Source: Anaerolineales bacterium UBA2395
Lineage (GTDB): Bacteria; Chloroflexota; Anaerolineae; Anaerolineales; Villigracilaceae
Length of the DNA: 64,000 nucleotides
NCBI GenBank assembly: GCA_002343775.1
Contig: DDSH01000020.1
Location: 34,498-98,497, forward strand
Direction: 5' to 3'
In this document: positions 16,634-24,759 of the stretch, one piece after another
How the letters are laid out: each line of letters begins with the position of its first letter
Position numbering within the stretch: position 1 is the stretch's first letter
Program-made: the position numbers and the translations under genes
The notes under the pieces: model-generated
Told to the model about the DNA's origin: nothing
Databases searched by the model: none
The model's input: only the letters and a program-made list of their open reading frames with translations

Positions 16634-16972
16634 CTAGCGCAGGTTCATGTCCCAGAGGGTGCCGCAGATCTCATAACTGGCTTTGGGTGTGGAGAGCAAG
16701 ATGACATTTTGTTCATTTGCCTTGGCGATGGTTGCCGCATCGGGTTGGGCGTTTTCAGTGATGATGATGGCGGCGACATCGAGCATGGATGCGACGGCGA
16801 CGATGTTGAGGTGTGCCTGTAATGTAACCCAGATATTACCGTTCTTCGCGCCTGCCATGACGCAGGAGAGCAGGTCTGAGGTGTAGCCACCTTGCGGGAT
16901 GATGCTTGTAAAATCGCGCGGGGCGGTCAGGATGTTGAGTTGAAGTTTTTCGATGAGAGTTTGGAGGTTCAT
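16634..16972 (-). CDS. DRTGG-like domain protein
   Basis: A 112-residue single-domain protein. It resembles the DRTGG domain in the pattern GGYTSDLLSCVMAGAKNGNIWVTL and in the alternating strand/helix make-up. It shares this with the protein at 17963 (GGYCADLMSDVLASSRPRAVL), so the two are paralogues. DRTGG domains are thought to sense small ligands, and this one has no catalytic motif. It overlaps the CBS-HATPase gene by 4 bases, so translation is coupled. Confidence 0.75.
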   Translation of the reverse strand: MNLQTLIEKLQLNILTAPRDFTSIIPQGGYTSDLLSCVMAGAKNGNIWVTLQAHLNIVAVASMLDVAAIIITENAQPDAATIAKANEQNVILLSTPKASYEICGTLWDMNLR

Positions 16973-17988
16973 GTGGGTTTCCCTTTTGAGGCGATCGTTT
17001 CCGGTGGGACAGTGATTCGCATGGTCAGTTTGCTGCCTTTTCCCACGGTGGATTCGAGTTCCATTTTGTCCACACAGCGTTTGATGTTGACCAAGCCCAT
17101 GCCTGCGCCGAAACCCATCTCGCGGACTTTGTCGGTGGCGGTGGAGTAGCCGGGCTGCAGGACTTTTTCGATGTCGGGGATGCCCGGTCCGTCGTCGGTG
17201 GTGGAGAGGGTGATCTTGTGTGGTTCGACTTCCAGTTTAAGAATGCCGCCATTGTTGGTGTGGATGATGAGATTCATTTCCGCTTCGTAGGCGGCGATGC
17301 CGCAGCGACGCGCCAGCTGAGCATCTGCGCCGAGGCGGAGCAGCGCGCGTTTGATATTGCCGGAGGCGTTGCCGCCGTGGGTGAAATCGCCGGCTTTGAT
17401 GTTGTAGCGCAGGACGAGCGTGGTGCGGTCTGAGATGATGTCTTCGAAGAGATGGCTGGCGCGATAGCGGCGCAGTTCCTCTTCCTTGTAGTCGCGTTGA
17501 AGCGCAAGCAGGATGCCGCGGGTGATGTCGCCTTTGGTGATCATACCCACCAGTTCATCGTCCTTGTTTACGACGGGCAGGCGGCCAAGGCGGCTGTCTG
17601 TGAAGGTTTGAATGGCTTTGACGATGGATTCGTACTCGGCGACTGTGACGACTTCGCGCGTCATATACTGGCTGACGGTGCTGGAAAAATCGTTCTTTTC
17701 CAGCGCCCGCACAATATCTTCGATGCTGAAAATGCCGACCAGTTTGCCATCCTGTACCACGGGCACACCGGAGATGCGATTGACCCGCAGGATCTCCAGC
17801 ACTTTCAACAGCGGCATGTCGGGCGTCGCTGTATGCAGGTTGGAGGTCATCACCTCGCGGATCTTCAGGTCGTATGAAAGTTCCTCGACGCGATTGATCT
17901 CCTGAGCGTCGCGGTCAGTGACCGGACGATGGCGTCCGTATTTTTCCTGCTCAGTGGGCTGCCTAGTTTGTTGAGACATTTCCTTCAT
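16969..17988 (-). CDS. CBS-pair plus HATPase regulatory protein
   Basis: A 339-residue fusion. Two CBS domains at about 43-165 (VMTSNLHTATPDMPL and YMTREVVTV mark their starts) are joined to an anti-sigma-type HATPase domain at about 185-330 with TTDDGPGIPDIE and GFGAGMGLVNIKR. It lacks a histidine kinase dimerisation domain. The design suggests an adenine-nucleotide-sensing ATPase or kinase that acts on a partner protein. Two in-frame ATGs (17988 and 17979) are possible. The start overlaps the preceding DRTGG gene by 26 bases. Confidence 0.85.
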   Translation of the reverse strand: MKEMSQQTRQPTEQEKYGRHRPVTDRDAQEINRVEELSYDLKIREVMTSNLHTATPDMPLLKVLEILRVNRISGVPVVQDGKLVGIFSIEDIVRALEKNDFSSTVSQYMTREVVTVAEYESIVKAIQTFTDSRLGRLPVVNKDDELVGMITKGDITRGILLALQRDYKEEELRRYRASHLFEDIISDRTTLVLRYNIKAGDFTHGGNASGNIKRALLRLGADAQLARRCGIAAYEAEMNLIIHTNNGGILKLEVEPHKITLSTTDDGPGIPDIEKVLQPGYSTATDKVREMGFGAGMGLVNIKRCVDKMELESTVGKGSKLTMRITVPPETIASKGKPT

Positions 17989-18325
17989 AACTTTTCAATC
18001 CGGCATCGTGAAGCCTGCCGGTCAATTCGAACATCCCCAGCGGACTGGTGATGAGGGGCATGTTTTCCTGAATGGCGATCTCAATGGTTTCCTGTTGCGG
18101 TTGCTTTCCACGAATAAAGATGATGGCGCGAAATTCCGCAATTTGCGCGGTTCGCACGACCTGCGGATTGGTCAGCCCGGTGATCAATACGGCGCGCGGT
18201 CGGCTGGATGCCAGTACATCGCTCATTAAGTCTGCGCAGTAACCGCCGTGGATGTTAACGTCCGTGCTTAATTCGGGGGTTAATACTTCGCCTTCGGAAA
18301 GTTCGATAATGTCGTTCAGATTCAT
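17963..18325 (-). CDS. DRTGG-like domain protein
   Basis: A 120-residue DRTGG-like protein, first of the four-gene regulatory set. The start MNLNDIIELSEGE at 18325 follows AAAGGATCC, so the longer frame to 18394 is rejected. It is paralogous to the protein at 16634. No membrane segment or catalytic motif is visible. The region 18326-18440 probably holds the promoter, since a terminator for fdhD lies just upstream at 18441-18465. Confidence 0.72.
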   Translation of the reverse strand: MNLNDIIELSEGEVLTPELSTDVNIHGGYCADLMSDVLASSRPRAVLITGLTNPQVVRTAQIAEFRAIIFIRGKQPQQETIEIAIQENMPLITSPLGMFELTGRLHDAGLKSYEGNVSTN

Positions 18326-18440
18326 AAAGGTGGATCCTTTCGGGCAACCTATCTTTAAAATGGTTGTATTCGAATTATTCCCCATGTAGTCCAAATTAGT
18401 TAGTTGATTTCATCCCATGCAATACGGATGATTGTCATAT

Positions 18441-18465
18441 AAAAAAAGCCGCCAACTTGGCGGCT
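18441..18465 (-). terminator. Rho-independent terminator after fdhD
   Basis: Stem AGCCGCC/GGCGGCT followed on the minus strand by seven T residues, 24 bases after the fdhD stop. It separates the fdhD operon from the DRTGG/PHP set. Confidence 0.88.
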
Positions 18466-18488
18466 GTAAAACTCTGGTGCTTTTGTCT

Positions 18489-19262
18489 TTATAACCCGAC
18501 CCTTTCGCCATTTGAATATACATTGAATCGATGCTTCCTTGCGTAACCAATCAACGTGATGCCGTATCGTTCTGCCATTTCGATGGAGAGCGATGAAGGC
18601 GATGTGCGCGAAATGAGGATCGGCGCGTTTATCTGTGCAGCTTTTTGCAGCATCTCCGAACTGATGCGCCCGGTGGTGATGAGGATGCGGTGTTCGGGAA
18701 ACACATTTTGCATCAGACACATCCCCGCGATTTTATCCAGCGTGTTGTGCCTGCCGATGTCGTCCGCCGCCAGGAGAACCTTTTCGCCATCACTTAGTGC
18801 AGATGTATGGACTCCGCCTGTGTCTCGATATAGTCCCTGGGCGCTGAATAATTTCTCCACCATGTCCATGATCGCTTCGGGCTGGACCTTGAAGCGATTC
18901 TCCGCCAAATTAACATTCGGCTTCGCGAGCAGGTCAACAGCCGTCACACCGCCTGTACAGCCGGATGTCCTGCGCCAATTTGTCGGCTGTTCCACAGAAC
19001 GGTTCAGCCAGACGTCCACATTGTCGCCGTGCTCGCACACGCGGACGTCCGCCACTTCCTCCATGCTTTTGATCACGCCTTCATTGTAGAGAAATCCCAC
19101 CGCCAGTTCTTCAAGTTGGATCGGCGTACACATGAAGGAAAGCCAAACCTCCCCGTTTACGGTCAGGGAAACCGGCGTTTCCACGATGGTTTCGGCATCG
19201 TGGTGTTCCCATTTTTGAAATTCATAACGCTCGTATGCGATTTGCTTGCTGGGGGAAAGCAT
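18489..19262 (-). CDS. fdhD: Formate dehydrogenase accessory sulfurtransferase FdhD
   Basis: A 257-residue FdhD family protein, which in E. coli carries sulfur from IscS to the bis-PGD molybdenum cofactor of formate dehydrogenase. Family features include ETPVSLTVNGE and the ADDIGRHNTLDK motif. The cysteine motif is SGCTGG, with one cysteine (C102) where E. coli has a CxxC pair, a variation I recall from other FdhD proteins. The ATG at 19262 has AGAGG 6 bases upstream. A GTG at 19277, which overlaps the previous stop by one base, lacks such a site. Its presence fits the nearby selenocysteine formate dehydrogenase, but it sits in a different operon. Confidence 0.9.
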   Translation of the reverse strand: MLSPSKQIAYERYEFQKWEHHDAETIVETPVSLTVNGEVWLSFMCTPIQLEELAVGFLYNEGVIKSMEEVADVRVCEHGDNVDVWLNRSVEQPTNWRRTSGCTGGVTAVDLLAKPNVNLAENRFKVQPEAIMDMVEKLFSAQGLYRDTGGVHTSALSDGEKVLLAADDIGRHNTLDKIAGMCLMQNVFPEHRILITTGRISSEMLQKAAQINAPILISRTSPSSLSIEMAERYGITLIGYARKHRFNVYSNGERVGL

Positions 19263-19276
19263 GTTGACCTCTGTCA

Positions 19277-19510
19277 CTAAGGTTTGTCTTTTTCGGAATT
19301 TCTGTGAACTTTATAAAAAAGGTCCGGGTCGGCAAGGAAGGCGCCCAGACAGGAATCCGTGCAAAACCGGATCAACCGTCCGTGATGATTCGCCGAAGGG
19401 AAGTATTGCGGGTCTGTGTCACGAAAGATGCGCCCGCAGAGCGTGACGAAGAGGCGGGGTGGCTTTACATCGCTCTCTTGAATTGGGGGCGGGGTTTCAA
19501 TATCGAACAT
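19277..19510 (-). CDS. Small YHS/TRASH-like cysteine protein
   Basis: A 77-residue protein whose C-terminal half (RFCTDSCLGAFLADPDLF) resembles YHS or TRASH metal-binding domains, with an additional cysteine in VTLCGRIF. It probably binds a metal or participates in metal or sulfur delivery (inference). Its stop lies 14 bases before the fdhD ATG, so the two are likely translationally linked. That points to a helper role in cofactor assembly. It begins 8 bases after the glucosidase gene. Confidence 0.6.
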   Translation of the reverse strand: MFDIETPPPIQESDVKPPRLFVTLCGRIFRDTDPQYFPSANHHGRLIRFCTDSCLGAFLADPDLFYKVHRNSEKDKP

Positions 19511-19518
19511 GATCCTGT

Positions 19519-21237
19519 TTAGCGGATGTCTGCGATGAAGGCTTCGAACGGACTGATGACGACCTTCTGCGGGTTTAGGTCGGTATTGCCGCGCACGGCG
19601 CTGGAGAAAAGTGGGCGCAGGGTTTTTCCGTTTAATTCGGCGATGTCTGAGAAATCAAGTTCAAGCCTGTTCTCGGAATAGTTCAAAACCACCAGCGCCG
19701 ATTGCCCGTCTGCGATTCGCAGGAACGCGATGTAATCCGCCGCGGTCTCGTGAATGGATTTGTATTCGCCTTCGATCAGCGCGGGCGTTGCTTTGCGAAC
19801 CTTGAGCAGGTGTTTGTAATAATTCAACAGCGAGTCGGGGTTGATCTCCTGCTCTTTGACGTTGATACCTTCCTTGTAATTCGGGTTGACCGGCAGCCAG
19901 GTCTGGGCATCTGCCGGAGAGAAACCCGCATTCGGCTGGTTGGACCATTGCATGGGGGTGCGGTTCTTGTCGCGGGTCATCTCGGCGGTGCGTACCATCG
20001 CCTCTTCGGGATGGACGCCCATATCCGTCACGATGGCATGGTAATACCATGTGCCCATCGTGTCTTTGACTTGCGAAATATCGGTCAGCATGTAATCGGT
20101 CATGCCGATCTCTTCGCCATTGTACAGGAAGGGTGTGCCGCGCATCGTCAGCACGAGGGCGGCATTGAGACGGGCTAGCTCGGCGTCGTGGAGTTTGTTC
20201 CCGAAGCGGGTATACAGGCGCGAGCAGTCATGATTTCCGAGCGTGTTGCAAGACCAGCCGCGTTCGGCGCGTAAGGCATCGAGCTGTTCCAATCGTTCTC
20301 TTTGATTCTTGCGGATGTGTGCAGGGGTGATCAATTCGGTGCGCATGAGCGGAAAATTGAAGACGAGATGTAATTCATCCCTGCCATTGCCCATGTAGTC
20401 GATGTTGTCGTCCTCGCCGACCAACATGCGGTCGCCTTCATATTCGTCGAGGATGGCGCGTAGTTCCTTCATCAGTTCATGCACACCGGGCTGCCCCCAC
20501 TGGTTCTTGAACATATCGTGCCAGTACTGGTCTTTGAGTTTCTTGTCTTTTTCGGTTTCAGCCAGTTCCGAGAATCTACGCAGCTCTGCCAGGTTCATGG
20601 GAACATTGTGGGGCGTCAGGTTTGCGTCTTCGAAGATGGTGCCGATGGCGTCGAGGCGGAAGCCGTCCACGCCGAGGTCGAGCCAGAAGCGTACGGCTTG
20701 CCACATGGCTTCCTTCACTTCAGGGTTATGCCAATTCAGGTCTGGTTGCTGCTTCATAAAGTAATGATAGTAATACTGGTTTCGCTCGGGGATGTAAGTC
20801 CACGCTTCGCCATCGAAGCAGGATTGCCAGTTGTTGGGCGGCGTATCCACCCAGACGTACCAATCTGCTTTGGGGTTGTCGCGGCTGGATTTTGACTCGA
20901 TGAACCAGGGATGCTCATCGGAGGTGTGATTCAGCACCAGGTCCAGAATGACACGCAGATTCCGTTTGTGGGCTTCCTTGAGGAAATATTTAAAGTCATC
21001 GAGTGTGCCATATTCCGGGGCGACATCCGTGTAATCGGAGATGTCGTAGCCGCAATCCCAATTGGGGGATGGAAAATGCGGCGATAGCCAGATCGCATCG
21101 ACGCCGAGGTTGACAAGGTGATCGAGTTTCGCGGTCATGCCGGAAAAATCACCGATGCCGTCGCCGTTACCGTCAGCGAAGGAACGCGGGTAGATTTGAT
21201 AAAAGACGGCGGTCTGCCACCATTTTAGTTTTGACAT
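19519..21237 (-). CDS. GH13 alpha-glucosidase
   Basis: A 572-residue cytosolic GH13 enzyme of the oligo-1,6-glucosidase/alpha-glucosidase type. The N-terminus WWQTAVFYQIYPRSF and DGNGDGIGDF are diagnostic. The conserved catalytic regions are DLVLNHTSDEH, GFRLDA (nucleophile Asp), LVGEDD (acid/base Glu) and NHDCSR (stabilising Asp). It probably hydrolyses alpha-glucosides such as isomaltose- or sucrose-like sugars. Trehalose synthase-like activity cannot be excluded. There is no signal peptide. It is tightly packed between a cytochrome b5-like gene (4-base gap) and the YHS gene, an odd partner for fdhD. Confidence 0.93.
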   Translation of the reverse strand: MSKLKWWQTAVFYQIYPRSFADGNGDGIGDFSGMTAKLDHLVNLGVDAIWLSPHFPSPNWDCGYDISDYTDVAPEYGTLDDFKYFLKEAHKRNLRVILDLVLNHTSDEHPWFIESKSSRDNPKADWYVWVDTPPNNWQSCFDGEAWTYIPERNQYYYHYFMKQQPDLNWHNPEVKEAMWQAVRFWLDLGVDGFRLDAIGTIFEDANLTPHNVPMNLAELRRFSELAETEKDKKLKDQYWHDMFKNQWGQPGVHELMKELRAILDEYEGDRMLVGEDDNIDYMGNGRDELHLVFNFPLMRTELITPAHIRKNQRERLEQLDALRAERGWSCNTLGNHDCSRLYTRFGNKLHDAELARLNAALVLTMRGTPFLYNGEEIGMTDYMLTDISQVKDTMGTWYYHAIVTDMGVHPEEAMVRTAEMTRDKNRTPMQWSNQPNAGFSPADAQTWLPVNPNYKEGINVKEQEINPDSLLNYYKHLLKVRKATPALIEGEYKSIHETAADYIAFLRIADGQSALVVLNYSENRLELDFSDIAELNGKTLRPLFSSAVRGNTDLNPQKVVISPFEAFIADIR

Positions 21238-21241
21238 ATGC

Positions 21242-21493
21242 TCAGGATTCCAACCTTCCTATGATTTTTACGCAGTCGTGCTTGAAGACTTCCTCTTGGT
21301 GCGGCGCTTCAGGGAGTTCGTGGGTGAGGTCTTGCCCGGGGAAATGCAGGTTTTCGTGCAGGTCAAGCCGCCACTTGGGACAATCGGTTACATCGTATAC
21401 GATGCCGTTGAAGGCAATTAATTTACGCGTCCCGCGCTCACCCGTGCCGCGTTTTAATTCTTGCAGTGAGATGGTCCGGTCTGGAAGGGTCAT
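21242..21493 (-). CDS. Cytochrome b5-like heme-binding protein
   Basis: An 83-residue protein matching the short bacterial cytochrome b5 type: FNGIVYDVTDCPKW, then LHFPGQDLTHEL with a candidate axial His, and EAPHQEEVF with the second His. There is no membrane anchor of its own. The ATG at 21493 overlaps the stop of the preceding membrane protein gene by 4 bases (ATGA), so the pair is translationally coupled and may form a membrane redox unit. The longer frame to 21565 runs back into that gene and is rejected. Confidence 0.8.
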   Translation of the reverse strand: MTLPDRTISLQELKRGTGERGTRKLIAFNGIVYDVTDCPKWRLDLHENLHFPGQDLTHELPEAPHQEEVFKHDCVKIIGRLES

Positions 21494-22218
21494 GCTTTTA
21501 TCGTCAGACCTTCGGGGAGGTGGTCTTTGATGTATTCCAGCAGGGAGTAGATTAACAGCGAGCAACCGATCAATTCCAGCGATTCCTCGATGCTGGCGGT
21601 CACGCCATAGATAAAACTTTTTATCTGGAAATTGGAAGCGACGTACCCACTGATCATTTCGCCTCCGATCACTCCACCGATATAAACCGCAATGGACATG
21701 AAAAACAAAAACTTGAATTTTCTTTCGAGATGCAGGAAGAAATACAAATAGACCAGTGCAAAGAGGATAACCGCGGCTGCGCCTGCGACCACCCAGCTGA
21801 ATCTCAAGAAACCTTCAGAGCCGAAATCGGTTTGCAGGGGCTTGATTAGGGTTTCGTGCAGGGAGGAAGATTCATCCAGGGCGAGGAACAGGAAGATCAA
21901 CGCAAGCCCGCTCCAGAAATAACGGAATTTATCCCGGGCTGAAAACTTCCATGCGCTGATGAGCGCCAATAATTGCGCAGAGATGACGAGAAGCAGCGCG
22001 TTGAAAAACGTCGGGATATTGCCTTCCTTGTCGAGGTAAAAGGAATTCATGAGATGGTCGAGCCAGAATTCGTGCCAAGCTCCTCGGATGTCTCCTACGC
22101 CAAAGAAGCGCACTTTTTGCCCCCAAATGCTGAGTGCGACCAAAACGGTTACAACGGAAAGCAGCGTGATGAGAACGCGCCTGGGTTCGAGTTTGATAGT
22201 GGGATTTTGCTGTGTCAT
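21490..22218 (-). CDS. Polytopic membrane protein with conserved-looking acidic/His motifs
   Basis: A 242-residue protein with about six or seven predicted membrane helices. I do not recognise the family. Charged residues in or near membrane segments stand out: LDESSSLHE, GGEMISG and SIEESLEL. Together they could form a metal site, but this is a guess. It overlaps a cytochrome b5-like gene by 4 bases. Elsewhere b5 domains often feed electrons to membrane di-iron oxygenases or desaturases. Here the usual HxxHH boxes are absent. It is first gene of the operon that ends with fdhD. Confidence 0.7.
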   Translation of the reverse strand: MTQQNPTIKLEPRRVLITLLSVVTVLVALSIWGQKVRFFGVGDIRGAWHEFWLDHLMNSFYLDKEGNIPTFFNALLLVISAQLLALISAWKFSARDKFRYFWSGLALIFLFLALDESSSLHETLIKPLQTDFGSEGFLRFSWVVAGAAAVILFALVYLYFFLHLERKFKFLFFMSIAVYIGGVIGGEMISGYVASNFQIKSFIYGVTASIEESLELIGCSLLIYSLLEYIKDHLPEGLTIKA

Positions 22219-22331
22219 AAAAAACCTTCGGGGTTGGATTATATCGTTGAAACGGGAGGAGGCGTCGGGTCAGTTTGGGGCGGGGTTTGGTCCGTGATCA
22301 TAAAACATGGATGCGGAAGCGTACATCGAAA

Positions 22332-22799
22332 TTATGAGCCTGCATGCCAATAATTCTTCATTAACTCGGTTGCCCATTCGGGTTGGCGCACTTCTCCGCG
22401 CGGCAGGAATTCTTTCATCACCGGCTTGATGTCGAGGATAGGCGTCCCGTCGATGGCGTCCAAGCCCTGCACGTGGAGTTGACGCCCCTCACGCTTCAAA
22501 ACATTGACGATGGTGGCTCCCAGTCGATTGGGACGGTTCTTTCCCCGTTGACTGAGAATCCCAACGTTTGGATACGCGGGGTTGTTGCGCGGGTGGCGCG
22601 AGCCGGTTTCTATTTTGGCTTCGTCCACTTTATGAAAGTAATAAACGATCTCGGCGTGGGAAAAACTTTCGATCTCGTCCAGTGACTCGTCGGGTAGATT
22701 CGAGGCGAGTTCGATGATCGAAACGACTTCCCCCCAGTGATCGTCTTCGATCTCTTTGCGGTTGTTGCGGACCGTGGCTATCGGGGTGAGCGTGATCAT
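22332..22799 (-). CDS. trmO: TrmO-like tRNA methyltransferase (UPF0066)
   Basis: A 155-residue single-domain protein of the TrmO/YaeB family, which methylates N6-threonylcarbamoyladenosine at position 37 of some tRNAs with S-adenosylmethionine. Seen are the N-terminal TPIATVRNNR, the motif SRHPRNNPAYPNVGI (a variant of the usual RxPxRPNPIG), the GKNRPNRLG segment and GTPILDIKP near the end. The ATG at 22799 overlaps the stop of the upstream gene by 4 bases. It lacks the extra C-terminal domain of the E. coli enzyme. The altered substrate-site motif leaves the exact target open. Confidence 0.75.
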   Translation of the reverse strand: MITLTPIATVRNNRKEIEDDHWGEVVSIIELASNLPDESLDEIESFSHAEIVYYFHKVDEAKIETGSRHPRNNPAYPNVGILSQRGKNRPNRLGATIVNVLKREGRQLHVQGLDAIDGTPILDIKPVMKEFLPRGEVRQPEWATELMKNYWHAGS

Positions 22800-23242
22800 T
22801 TCCAAAACTGCCACCATTTCCCTGCGTCAGATCTGCTGACCTCTTCCTTGTAGTCCTTTAGGAAATACCAATTGATACCCACATAATCCAACTCGCCGCT
22901 GCGGACCTTTTCCCAATTCTCCAGTGTCTGTTTTGCGACAAAGACCCGGGTTCGGGAGTTGGCGTCCTTGACCGGTTCGGCGATGATGCGGTTAAGGATC
23001 GCCGCGTGGAAGTTTACCCATTCTTCCACTGCTTCACGCGGACTGCTGGCGATCAGGTCATGGAGTTGGATCTTCAGCTGCTTTGCCTCCTCGTCCAGGC
23101 TTTTCATTCGTTCCATTGCCGCCTTTTGCTCACCGGGATTTGGCTTGCCGCGGTCGAGATAATCCGAAAGGCTGCCGGATTCATTCTCGATTGTTTCGAT
23201 CTTCTGGCGTAGTTCTTCAAGGCGTTTGGTTTCCTCGAACAT
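22796..23242 (-). CDS. Hypothetical coiled-coil protein
   Basis: A 147-residue cytosolic protein of unknown family. The first 70 residues are highly charged and predicted to form a coiled coil (RLEELRQKIETIENE and AAMERMKSLDEEAKQLKIQ). The C-terminus ends in an aromatic tail, GKWWQFWK. The start at 23242 has AGGAGATG upstream. It is translationally coupled to the TrmO-like gene by a 4-base overlap, which hints at a shared transcript but says little about function. Confidence 0.7.
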   Translation of the reverse strand: MFEETKRLEELRQKIETIENESGSLSDYLDRGKPNPGEQKAAMERMKSLDEEAKQLKIQLHDLIASSPREAVEEWVNFHAAILNRIIAEPVKDANSRTRVFVAKQTLENWEKVRSGELDYVGINWYFLKDYKEEVSRSDAGKWWQFWK

Positions 23243-23387
23243 GGTTGCATCTCCTCTAAAATGAACAGTCAATCCTGTTACATGTATCGGATGTCCATTT
23301 TACTTGAACGGATAACCGATTGTTAATCCATTTTCATCAAATGGGAATATACTTTCATGCAATATTTTTCATGACAGGAGACTTTGA

Positions 23388-24203
23388 ATGGTTGAACGAG
23401 TGATCGAAGGTATTGCCCTTCGAAAAAATAATGGAGCAAACGCCCGTCACATCCGCTTTGATGGGTTGAAGAATTTCCGCGATCTGGGTGGATACGAAAC
23501 CGCAGACGGCAGAACGGTCTGTTGGGGAAGGCTGTTCCGTTCGGATAGTCTGCATAAGTTGACCGATGCCGACCACAGACGGATGCGAATGTTGGGAGTG
23601 GAGCGTGTCATTGACTTTCGCTCGGAGCCGGAGAAGCAGCAGCGGCCTGATCGGCTGCCTGATACCTTCCGGTATGTCGAAATTCCAATTTGGGATGCCA
23701 GCACACGGGTCTGGCATGAAGCGCGTGAGGACATGGTCAAGGACATGCGCAAGTACGACCCGGTCAAATATATGAACGAGACCAACGTCGAATTTGTCGC
23801 GCAGTTCACACCCGAATTTCGTAAGTTCGTACATGAAGTGTTGTCGTCCAACGGACGTCCGCTTCTTTTCCACTGTGCGGCAGGCAAAGACCGCACCGGA
23901 TTTGGCGCGGCGATCCTGCTCACAATGCTCGGCGTGCCGTGGGATACCATCCTGCAAGATTATGTGCTGACCGACAAATATCTGCTTGGTGCGTACAAGT
24001 GGAATTTGATGTTCGCGCAACTGGTCAAAGGAAAACAATTCGCAGACGGTGTGCGCGGTTTCATGCGCGCGCACCCGGAATACCTCTCGACCGCGTTCAA
24101 GACGATCGAAAGAGAATACGGCTCGTTCGAGACCTACGTCAGCGATGGGCTGGGGTTGACCCACGCCAATGTGGAAGCATTGAAGAGCACCTATCTGGAA
24201 TAG
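23388..24203 (+). CDS. Tyrosine phosphatase, PTP-like family
   Basis: A 271-residue cytosolic phosphatase of the Y_phosphatase3 type. The catalytic P-loop FHCAAGKDRTG has nucleophile C163 and R169, and the general acid is probably D103 in IWDAS. The opening NFRDLGGYETADGRTV is typical for this family, whose members act on phosphotyrosine or phosphoinositides. The ATG at 23388 follows GGAG. The gene is transcribed away from the coiled-coil gene. It abuts the next gene tail to tail, with adjoining stop codons and no terminator between them. Confidence 0.88.
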   Translation: MVERVIEGIALRKNNGANARHIRFDGLKNFRDLGGYETADGRTVCWGRLFRSDSLHKLTDADHRRMRMLGVERVIDFRSEPEKQQRPDRLPDTFRYVEIPIWDASTRVWHEAREDMVKDMRKYDPVKYMNETNVEFVAQFTPEFRKFVHEVLSSNGRPLLFHCAAGKDRTGFGAAILLTMLGVPWDTILQDYVLTDKYLLGAYKWNLMFAQLVKGKQFADGVRGFMRAHPEYLSTAFKTIEREYGSFETYVSDGLGLTHANVEALKSTYLE

Positions 24204-24731
24204 TTATTCGTAAAAATTTCCGAACTCGTCGCGGCGAATAGACATCTGCACCCAGCGTATGCCATCTTCGTCGAATTCCTTTTCGTAGGTCATGCCAAGT
24301 TTCTGCAGCACGCGCAGTGAGGCGGCGTTCTCGGGCATGGCGCGCCCGACGATCTTTTCCAGCCCGTATTTCGAGAATCCGATTCGCAGGCAGGCAAACC
24401 CGGCTTCAGTGGCGAAACCCTGCCCCCAAACGCGGCGCATCAGGCGAAACCCCAGGTCTGCTTCCTGTTTGGCAGTGGAAAAGTTCAACCCGCAAAAGCC
24501 GAGATACTCGTTCGTATCCAAGAGGTAGACCGACCACCTGCCAAAGCCATACAAGTCGTATTGTCTGTAGGCGCGGATGAACGTCCGCGCTTCTTTTATG
24601 GAAGCGAAGGGAAGGTCCCCGCTGAAGCGCAGGACTTCGGGATCGGAGTTCAACTCGAAGAAGCCCGCCGCATCGCGGATGCTGAAACGCTTCAAGACCA
24701 ACCTTGGGGTTTTTACCACGACCCGATCCAT
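24204..24731 (-). CDS. GNAT acetyltransferase, RimJ/RimL-like
   Basis: A 175-residue GNAT fold protein. TPRLVLKRFSIRDAAGFFEL at the N-terminus and RRVWGQGFATEA (acetyl-CoA pyrophosphate loop) are typical of the Acetyltransf_3 subgroup that modifies ribosomal protein N-termini or small molecules. PENAASLRVLQKLGM is the usual C-terminal motif. The substrate cannot be told. Its stop codon directly adjoins the stop of the phosphatase on the other strand. Confidence 0.85.
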   Translation of the reverse strand: MDRVVVKTPRLVLKRFSIRDAAGFFELNSDPEVLRFSGDLPFASIKEARTFIRAYRQYDLYGFGRWSVYLLDTNEYLGFCGLNFSTAKQEADLGFRLMRRVWGQGFATEAGFACLRIGFSKYGLEKIVGRAMPENAASLRVLQKLGMTYEKEFDEDGIRWVQMSIRRDEFGNFYE

Positions 24732-24759
24732 GAGTGAACTCCTTGAAAGATTTCAGGAA

